The notes under the pieces were generated by a model. It was not told the DNA's origin and searched no databases. It was given only the letters and a program-made list of their open reading frames with translations. This document shows positions 35,561 to 41,604 of a stretch of DNA of 41,604 nucleotides, in pieces. The stretch comes from Akkermansiaceae bacterium. GTDB lineage: Bacteria > Verrucomicrobiota > Verrucomicrobiia > Verrucomicrobiales > Akkermansiaceae. The number at the start of each line of letters is the position of its first letter. Positions within the stretch are counted from its first letter, which is position 1. A program made the translations under genes and the position numbers. The stretch spans positions 1-41,604 of the forward strand of contig JARWZU010000081.1 in NCBI GenBank assembly GCA_029866215.1. The letters are read 5' to 3'.

Positions 35561-36244
35561 ATGCACCGAATTCTGATTGTTGAAGACGAGCGAGACATCA
35601 ATGACTTAATTGGTTTCAACCTTCAGAGAGCGGGCTACGAAGTCATCAAAGCCTATGATGGCTTGGAGGGAACCGAGCTAGCTCTCCGAGAACGCCCGGA
35701 TCTAATCCTGCTCGATCTAATGCTCCCCGGCCGCGATGGCTATGGCGTCTTCCGCGAACTCCGCAGAGACTCCCGCACCTCAAATACCCCGGTCATCATG
35801 CTCACCGCCAGAGCACAAACCGAAGATCGCATCCAAGGCCTCGAAGCCGGTGCCGATGACTACCTTACCAAACCCTTCAGCCCGAAGGAGCTGATGCTGC
35901 GCGTCCAAGCCATCCTCAAGCGGGTCGAAGGCCCCCCAGGCAACGTCGACCTCACCTTCGGCCCATTCCGCTTCGATAAAAACGCACTGAAGTTTTACCT
36001 GGAAAACGAACCCGTGGATCTGACATCCACCGAGTTCAAACTGCTACTATTCCTCTGCGAACGCCCCGGAAAAACCCAGGATCGCAACGACCTCCTTCGC
36101 TCGGTCTGGGGCTACAGCGATGCAACCTTCAGTCGGACGCTCGACACGCACATGAAGCGGCTCCGCCAAAAACTCGGCCCCTATGGGACTATGATTGAAA
36201 CGATACGCGGCATCGGCTATTGCATTGCAAAAACCGACGCATGA
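35561..36244 (+). CDS. phoB: OmpR/PhoB-family response regulator
   Basis: The 227-residue protein has a receiver domain (1-120) with the acidic pair Glu8-Asp9, phosphoacceptor Asp52 in LILLDLMLPGRDG, VIMLTARA and the Lys of DYLTKPFSP, then a winged-helix domain (about 130-225) with VDLTSTEFKLLLFLCERPG, and ending TLDTHMKRLRQKLG, IRGIGYCI. The sequence fits PhoB-type regulators best; a similar one (e.g. PhoP-like) cannot be excluded. The next gene, a histidine kinase, overlaps by four bases (ATGA), so both are one operon. An operator-like inverted repeat lies 47 bp upstream. Confidence 0.9.
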   Translation: MHRILIVEDERDINDLIGFNLQRAGYEVIKAYDGLEGTELALRERPDLILLDLMLPGRDGYGVFRELRRDSRTSNTPVIMLTARAQTEDRIQGLEAGADDYLTKPFSPKELMLRVQAILKRVEGPPGNVDLTFGPFRFDKNALKFYLENEPVDLTSTEFKLLLFLCERPGKTQDRNDLLRSVWGYSDATFSRTLDTHMKRLRQKLGPYGTMIETIRGIGYCIAKTDA

Positions 36245-37470
36245 TTTCCACGATCTTCATTCTCTCCGCAGCCGCTGCACTCCTCATCCTACTCGTTCTC
36301 AACCATCGCCTCCGCCGTGCCCGCAAGCTCTCTGATGACACCCTCAACACTTGGAAACTCCAATCCGGGCAGGAACTCAACCAAGCCCGCCATGACCGCA
36401 ACCGCCTCCTCGATGCCCTCGGCGATGCCTTCCTCCTCGTGGACTCAGAGGCAAATATCCGCTTCGCCAACCGCGCGTCACGCACGCTCTTCGGCTCTCG
36501 CGAACTCCTCGACCGCCCCGTCCGTGAGGCTTTCCTCGACCCACGCCTCGCTCAAGCTCTCCTCAAATGCTTGGAAACCGGTGAACCCGCTCAAGCCCTC
36601 GTGGTCCTCCCCCAACAAAACTCGCCTCGTGGCGATCTCGAAACCCGCGGCGTCAATGCCTGGATCATCGATGCCGCGAACCTCCCTCACTCTTCCCCGG
36701 GCGAACCAACCACTCGGGTCATCATCCGCGACGTGACCGCAGAACACCAACTCGAACAAGTCCGCAAGGACTTCGTCGCCAACGCTTCCCACGAGCTCCG
36801 AACACCGCTCGCCATCATCAATGGCTATCTTGAAAATCTGTTGGACGACGACATGATTGAGCAGCCAATGGTGGCCCGCCGCTTCCTAACGATCATGCGC
36901 AAGCACACGGACCGCATCTCACACATCGTCGAGGACATGCTAGTCATCTCACGCCTCGAATCCGGCGAGGCCAACCTGCTGAAAATCGAACCTTTCCGCT
37001 TCCACTCCTGCATCAATGATGTGCTCGAACGCCTCGAGTCGGTAGTGAGAAATCAAAATGCCGTGATCCACATCGCGATGCCAGACCTCGACCTCGTCCT
37101 CCATGGCGACCGCTTCTACTGGACTCAAGTGCTTTTCAACCTCGTCGAAAATGCACTCAAACAAAACCCTCGCGACGGCCTTCACGTAATCGTCGGCTGC
37201 GAATCAATCGGCGAAAAAATCCACATCTGGGTCTCCGATGACGGCGTTGGCATCCCCAGCGCAGATCTACCCCACATTTTCCGCCGCTTTTTCCGAGTCG
37301 AGAAACACCACTCGCAACAAGAAATCAAAGGAACTGGCCTCGGACTCTCGATCGTAAAACGCGCAGTGGAAGCCCACGGCGGCCAAATCGGTGTCACGTC
37401 GGTGCCAGGCAGCGAAACGAAGTTCCTCATCAGCATCCCGACCGCACAGCCTGCTGGAGCACCAATTTAA
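36241..37470 (+). CDS. phoR: PhoR-type sensor histidine kinase
   Basis: The 409-residue kinase begins at ATG 36241, overlapping the regulator stop. One transmembrane segment (about 2-22) anchors it with no large periplasmic part, as in PhoR. A PAS domain follows (about 55-165, DALGDAFLLVDSEANIRFAN), then HisKA with the phosphorylated His184 in NASHELRTPLAIINGYL, and a HATPase domain with the N box NLVENALKQN, G1 DDGVGIPS, and GTGLGLSIVKRAVEAHGG. Lack of a sensor domain outside the membrane suggests input through a partner, as PhoR uses the Pst system; no pst or phoU gene is in the window. Confidence 0.9.
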   Translation: MISTIFILSAAAALLILLVLNHRLRRARKLSDDTLNTWKLQSGQELNQARHDRNRLLDALGDAFLLVDSEANIRFANRASRTLFGSRELLDRPVREAFLDPRLAQALLKCLETGEPAQALVVLPQQNSPRGDLETRGVNAWIIDAANLPHSSPGEPTTRVIIRDVTAEHQLEQVRKDFVANASHELRTPLAIINGYLENLLDDDMIEQPMVARRFLTIMRKHTDRISHIVEDMLVISRLESGEANLLKIEPFRFHSCINDVLERLESVVRNQNAVIHIAMPDLDLVLHGDRFYWTQVLFNLVENALKQNPRDGLHVIVGCESIGEKIHIWVSDDGVGIPSADLPHIFRRFFRVEKHHSQQEIKGTGLGLSIVKRAVEAHGGQIGVTSVPGSETKFLISIPTAQPAGAPI

Positions 37471-37631
37471 AGCCCACGGATGGGCCACTCAACCGCTTCG
37501 GACTCACGATCCATTGCCGGTCGCTCGGATTTCCTGCGCGTTTTCTGAAATTTGCCGTGCGACTGAGGAGAAAATCAGGCTAAATCCTCGCGGAGCCAGG
37601 CCTCTGGTTTTTCTTCTCACCGCTTAATTCC

Positions 37632-39785
37632 ATGTCTTCCGCCGCCATCCAGCTCCTTCACCGGGATCGCATTCCGCAATCCGGCTGCTTGATCATTCCC
37701 GGCCGACTTGATCTCGACCTGCTGATCCACTTGGAAAAAAACCTCACCGGCCGGAAAATCACCTGGCTCATCGAGGAAGCGGCATCCTACAGCCCGCCGA
37801 TCCGCGCCCACTTGGAAAAATCCCGCTCAGGCGCGATGTTTTCCGCCAATGACGCCGCTCCCGCCGCCGCAGGAACCCAATTGAAGCCGTTACTCGATGG
37901 CAATGGGGTGCTGATCTACGTGCCCGGCCTCACCAGCGCCCGCCGCGGCACGGCCCACCACATCCCCACCGCACACCTGAAAACCTTGTGCGCGTTCGGA
38001 CTCCCCATCCTCCCACTCGCCGTGGATTGCCCACGCGAGTCGTGCCTGTCCATCGAACGCAAATCATCGATCCCTTCGGCGGTCATCTCAGTCGGTAAAT
38101 CGATCCCCCCAGAAAAAGCTTCGATCGCCGCCTTCCAACAAAGCCTGCTCGAAGCAAACGAGGAAGCCTACAGCAGCCGTTCTCTCCTCAAGGGCTCGCT
38201 TGCCACCGCACTCCTCGCAGGACTCAAAAAACACGGCAGCCACCACCGAATCATCGACGGCGCGGACGATACGGAAATCCCGTTCACAAGAATTCTAGCC
38301 GCATCGATCGCATTTTCAAAATCCATCCGCAAGGAGACCGACAAACCGCGCGTGGCCATCGTCCTACCCCCCGGCAAAGGTGGCCTCATCGCGAATCTCG
38401 CCGTGCTCTTCGCCGGTAAAATCCCAGTAAATCTCAATTTCACAGCAGGCCACGAAGCCATCAAATCCTGCATCCGCCAAGCCGATGTCGATCGCTTCAT
38501 CACCGCAGACCCATTCGTCCGCAAGATTTCCGCATTCCCATGGCCGCCAAACCGCGACCTGATCTTGATCGAACGCGTGCTCCCGACGCTGAAAAAAAAG
38601 ATCATCGCCTGGGCCATCATCTCAAAAATCCTACCCACCACACTCCTCGCCCTGATCCTGCGCCTCAACAAGCGCTCGAACGACGACGAGGCCACGCTCC
38701 TCTTCACCTCTGGCTCGTCAGGTGAACCCAAGGGCGTCCCACTCAGCCACCGCAATGTGCTCGCAAACGTCTGCCAATTCGGCACCCGTCTCGCCCTCCC
38801 ACGCAATTCATCGATCCTCGGCTGCCTCCCGCTCTTTCACTCGTTCGGAAGCACGGTCACGCTCTGGTTCCCCATCATCGAGGGGGTCAACCTCGTAACC
38901 TACCCGAGCCCGCTCGAAACGAAACGTCTCGCAGAACTCATCGCCCTGCACCAAGTCGACATCCTCCTCGCAACGCCCACCTTCCTCCGGGGCTACATGA
39001 AGCGCATCGACCCCGCACAGCTGTCGTCCCTGAAACTGGTGGTCACCGGCGCGGAGAAACTCCCAAAAACACTCGCCTCGGCCTTCGCCGAGAAATTTGG
39101 CATCCACCCCCAAGAAGGTTACGGCCTCACCGAAACCTCGCCCGCAGCGAACGTCAACCTGCCAAACCCCGCACCCCAAGGAGAAGCCATCACCCTGCCC
39201 TCATCGCGCAACGGCTCGGTCGGCCAACCCCTCCCAGGCATCGCGATCAAAATCACCGACCCCGGCACCACCCAAGAAATCCCAATCAACCAACAAGGGG
39301 TCATCTGGCTTAAAGGACCGAACATCTTCGGCGGCTACCTCAACAATCCCAAAAAATCGAGCGAGGTCCTCTCCGCCGACCATTGGTTCTGCACCGGCGA
39401 CGTCGGCCGAGTCGATGAAGACGGTTTCCTCTGGATCGAAGGCCGAATCTCCCGCTTCTCAAAAATCGCAGGCGAAATGGTGCCTCACGAAACGGTCGAA
39501 GCCGCGATCAATAAAGTCCTCGGCCTCGACTCCGAATCCGAACGCTGCATCGCCGTGGTCGGCATCCCCGACGAACAAAAAGGCGAGGCGATCCTACTCC
39601 TCTCCAGCGTTGCTGGCCCCGCACTCGACCAAGAATGCATCGACCTCCGCTACAAGTTATTAGACGAAGGCCTTTCATCACTCTGGTGCCCCAAGCGCAT
39701 CGTCCCAGTCCACGAAATCCCCGTCCTCGCCTCGGGAAAACTCGACATCAAAGCCTGTGAAGCACTCGCCAAATTACACGCCTAG
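37632..39785 (+). CDS. Aas-like acyl-activating enzyme with decayed acyltransferase half
   Basis: The 717-residue protein has two parts. About 1-200 aligns in layout with the PlsC-type half of Aas (2-acylglycerophosphoethanolamine acyltransferase) but the HX4D motif is missing (PGRLDLD at the matching place) and the FPEG-type motif reads YVPGLTS. The rest is an ANL-family adenylation domain: LLFTSGSSGEPKGVPLSHRN (P-loop), EGYGLTETSP, TGDVGRVDEDGFLWIEGR, and the catalytic Lys in ASGKLDIKACE. It probably activates a fatty acid to acyl-AMP and transfers it to ACP or CoA. The start ATG at 37632 has no Shine-Dalgarno site. Neighbours give no pathway. Confidence 0.87.
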   Translation: MSSAAIQLLHRDRIPQSGCLIIPGRLDLDLLIHLEKNLTGRKITWLIEEAASYSPPIRAHLEKSRSGAMFSANDAAPAAAGTQLKPLLDGNGVLIYVPGLTSARRGTAHHIPTAHLKTLCAFGLPILPLAVDCPRESCLSIERKSSIPSAVISVGKSIPPEKASIAAFQQSLLEANEEAYSSRSLLKGSLATALLAGLKKHGSHHRIIDGADDTEIPFTRILAASIAFSKSIRKETDKPRVAIVLPPGKGGLIANLAVLFAGKIPVNLNFTAGHEAIKSCIRQADVDRFITADPFVRKISAFPWPPNRDLILIERVLPTLKKKIIAWAIISKILPTTLLALILRLNKRSNDDEATLLFTSGSSGEPKGVPLSHRNVLANVCQFGTRLALPRNSSILGCLPLFHSFGSTVTLWFPIIEGVNLVTYPSPLETKRLAELIALHQVDILLATPTFLRGYMKRIDPAQLSSLKLVVTGAEKLPKTLASAFAEKFGIHPQEGYGLTETSPAANVNLPNPAPQGEAITLPSSRNGSVGQPLPGIAIKITDPGTTQEIPINQQGVIWLKGPNIFGGYLNNPKKSSEVLSADHWFCTGDVGRVDEDGFLWIEGRISRFSKIAGEMVPHETVEAAINKVLGLDSESERCIAVVGIPDEQKGEAILLLSSVAGPALDQECIDLRYKLLDEGLSSLWCPKRIVPVHEIPVLASGKLDIKACEALAKLHA

Positions 39786-39845
39786 CCCACGCTTTTCGCT
39801 TCTAGCCCGCCCACACCCTCTCTTTTGATCCATCGCCACCACACC

Positions 39846-40640
39846 ATGCCAAACCGCATCGATTCCACGTTCATCCGCCTCCGAGAAAACCACCAGAAGG
39901 CCTTCGTCGCTTACGTCGCCGCCGGAGATCCAAACTTCGAATCCTCACTGGAAATCATCAAGGCCCTCGCCGACACCGGCGCAGACATCATCGAACTCGG
40001 CTTGCCATTCTCGGACCCTCTCGCCGATGGCATCGTAAACCAAATGGCGGCCGAACGCGCCATCAAGGCCGGCATGACCACCATCCGCTCACTCGAACTC
40101 ATCCGCCGCTTCCGCGAATCCCACGAAACCCCCATCGTGCTCTTCACTTACTTGAACCCGGTCTTCACCTATGGCTTCGAGGCATTCCACCACGATGCCG
40201 CAGCCGCCGGTGCCGATGGCATCCTCTTGCTCGACCTCCCTCCCGATGAAGCCGCTCTCAACAAGGATCTCGCCGTCGGCGCCGGACTGAAACACATCCG
40301 CCTCATCGCCCCAACCACCCCTCCGGAACGGGTGAAAATTCTCGCACAATCCTCAGAAGGCTTCATCTACATGCTTTCACGCACTGGCGTCACCGGAGCC
40401 CACGGCGGTCCATCCGCCAACATCGCGGCCCAAGTCGAAGCCATCCGTTCTCACACCCAGACGCCCATCTGCGTCGGCTTCGGCATCAGCACACCCGAAC
40501 AAGCAGCCGACGTCGCAAAATCGGCGGATGGCGTGATCGTCGGGTCCGCGATCGTCAAACAAGTGGAACTCCACCCAGACCACGCCGCAGAAGCCGTTCG
40601 CAACTTCGCCGCTCCTCTCATCGCCGCCACCAAGGCCTAA
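39846..40640 (+). CDS. trpA: Tryptophan synthase alpha subunit
   Basis: TrpA cleaves indole-glycerol phosphate to indole, which passes to TrpB. The ATG at 39846 gives 264 residues; a TTG at 39825 would add seven. The catalytic Glu50 lies in IIELGLPFSDPLADG and Asp61 in the same loop. Other signatures are FTYLNPVFTYGFEAF, LLLDLPPDEAA, FIYMLSRTGVTGAHGG (mobile loop) and CVGFGISTPEQAADVA. The length is normal. trpB is not adjacent, unusual for this gene, so the subunits are encoded apart. dapF follows 36 bp later. Confidence 0.96.
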   Translation: MPNRIDSTFIRLRENHQKAFVAYVAAGDPNFESSLEIIKALADTGADIIELGLPFSDPLADGIVNQMAAERAIKAGMTTIRSLELIRRFRESHETPIVLFTYLNPVFTYGFEAFHHDAAAAGADGILLLDLPPDEAALNKDLAVGAGLKHIRLIAPTTPPERVKILAQSSEGFIYMLSRTGVTGAHGGPSANIAAQVEAIRSHTQTPICVGFGISTPEQAADVAKSADGVIVGSAIVKQVELHPDHAAEAVRNFAAPLIAATKA

Positions 40641-40676
40641 CCTCACCTTCCTCTTCACCTTCCACCTCTCCCAACC

Positions 40677-41498
40677 ATGCTCCTCCACTTTTTCAAAATG
40701 AACGGCGCCGGCAATGACTTCATCATCATTGATAACCGCGACCTCTCGATCGATCTCGACGCAGACACGATCGCCGCCCTCTGCGACCGCAACCGCGGCA
40801 TCGGTGCCGACGGCTTGCTCGCAGTCGAACCCGCCCGCAAAGGCGCAGACTTCCGCTTCCGCTACTACAATGCCGATGGCGGCGAAGCCGAAATGTGTGG
40901 CAATGGCGCACGCTGCTTCGGCCGATTCACCGCCCACCTCGGCGAAATCGTCCTGAAAAAAGTCACCTTCGAAACCATCGCCGGAACGCTCGCCGCAGAA
41001 ATGATCGGCGAAGACGTCCGCATCGCGATGTCCGAACCCAAGGACCTCAAGCTCAACACAGATGCCAAAATCCCCGGCCACGATGCACCCTTGCATTTCG
41101 TAAACACCGGCGTGCCCCACGTGGTCACCTTTCTCCCCAGCCCAGAAGCGCTCGATGCCTTCGATGTCTTCAACCACGGTGCAGCCATCCGCCACCACAG
41201 CGCCTTCGCACCCGCTGGCACCAACGCGAACTTCGCGGCGATCCTCGCCCCGGACCACATCTCGATCCGCACCTTCGAACGCGGCGTGGAAGATGAAACG
41301 CTCGCCTGCGGCACTGGCATGGTCGCGTCCGCTCTGGTCCACCACCTCCTCACCGGCGCTGCCAGCCCGATCAAGGTCGACGTCGAAGGCGGCGACACCC
41401 TAGAAATCGGTTTCGAAAAAACCGGCGACCAATCCTTCAAAAACGTCACCCTCACCGGCCCCGCCGACTTCGTCTTCGAAGGCGAAATCGACATCTGA
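40677..41498 (+). CDS. dapF: Diaminopimelate epimerase
   Basis: DapF turns LL- into meso-diaminopimelate for lysine and peptidoglycan. The 273-residue product has the start FFKMNGAGNDFIIIDNRD, the first catalytic Cys74 in EMCGNGARCFGRF and the second Cys211 in LACGTGMVASALV, both at expected places. VNTGVPHVV is also typical. The gene follows trpA by 36 bp, so they may share a message, though they belong to different pathways. The ATG is preceded by AACC and not by a purine-rich site. Confidence 0.96.
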   Translation: MLLHFFKMNGAGNDFIIIDNRDLSIDLDADTIAALCDRNRGIGADGLLAVEPARKGADFRFRYYNADGGEAEMCGNGARCFGRFTAHLGEIVLKKVTFETIAGTLAAEMIGEDVRIAMSEPKDLKLNTDAKIPGHDAPLHFVNTGVPHVVTFLPSPEALDAFDVFNHGAAIRHHSAFAPAGTNANFAAILAPDHISIRTFERGVEDETLACGTGMVASALVHHLLTGAASPIKVDVEGGDTLEIGFEKTGDQSFKNVTLTGPADFVFEGEIDI

Positions 41499-41542
41499 TG
41501 AAAATACACTTCGTCTAAAAGACGAACTCGACCCTTGATCAA

Positions 41543-41558
41543 GGAGGCCCCCGCCTCC
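41543..41558 (+). terminator. GC-rich hairpin after dapF
   Basis: GGAGGC (41543-41548) and GCCTCC (41553-41558) form a 6-bp stem with a CCCC loop, 44 bp after the dapF stop. A smaller hairpin, TTCGTC with GACGAA (41510-41526), lies before it. There is no T-run after either, so terminator activity is uncertain. Confidence 0.35.
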
Positions 41559-41604
41559 GCCAAGCCCCCTCTATCTCCCCCGCCCCTTAAAAACACTCCT
41601 ACCC

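Noticed and set aside
40377-41345. 322-codon minus-strand frame opposite trpA and dapF
   Set aside because: It spans two well-supported genes on the other strand and its product is Gly/Val/Glu-rich without domain features.

Overview
The window reads as chromosome of a Verrucomicrobiota bacterium, most like the Verrucomicrobiaceae (Luteolibacter/Haloferula type). This is an inference from gene content: a very large ThuA / membrane-bound-dehydrogenase / cytochrome c fusion of the kind typical of the PVC superphylum, a small Lys/Ala/Pro-rich protein with a conserved basic start, a tmRNA with tag ADSNELALAA, and gene starts that almost all lack a Shine-Dalgarno sequence. I see no insertion sequence, prophage, CRISPR array or rRNA operon. 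Most genes are housekeeping.

Layout. 1-427: C-rich gene-free edge with about 2.5 copies of a 21-bp repeat. 428-10295 (+): an accessory cluster with a PEP-hydrolase-like TIM barrel, a Tm-1-like protein, a ThuA-dehydrogenase-cytochrome fusion, a second ThuA protein, a TonB-dependent receptor and a cytochrome c-PQQ sugar dehydrogenase; this looks like periplasmic oxidation of a sugar-like substrate. 10317-13652: GNAT and trmD (-), a sugar nucleotidyltransferase (+), a metallo-hydrolase (-). 13868-18166: beta carbonic anhydrase, ssrA (tmRNA) with terminator, phnA, a Cu/Ag-type P-ATPase and tRNA-Gln. 18240-24223: thymidine phosphorylase (-) divergent from malQ, then ribH-nusB and an AI-2E-type permease. 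24275-27337 (-): a zinc-ribbon membrane protein, msrB and a lone sdhB. 27338-28039: a 0.7-kb gene-free stretch holding a degenerate tandem array of about fifteen 21/22-bp units. 28040-32393 (-): rlmI-like methyltransferase, hisS, aspS. 32516-41498 (+): basic histone-like protein, CCA-adding enzyme, a double AsnC/siroheme-decarboxylase-like protein, a PhoB/PhoR-type two-component pair, an Aas-like acyl-activating enzyme with a decayed acyltransferase domain, trpA and dapF.

The most unusual signal is the 27617-27935 array: unit starts stay within one base of a 21-bp register although the unit sequences diverge strongly. It does not fit CRISPR, coding repeats or REP-type palindromes. Other points worth a second look are the near absence of Shine-Dalgarno sites, the roughly 150-residue insertion in NusB, a slippery A-tract at the malQ start, the fused AhbA/B-like protein, the degenerate PlsC half of the Aas-like protein and an 18-bp operator-like site upstream of the phoB-like gene.
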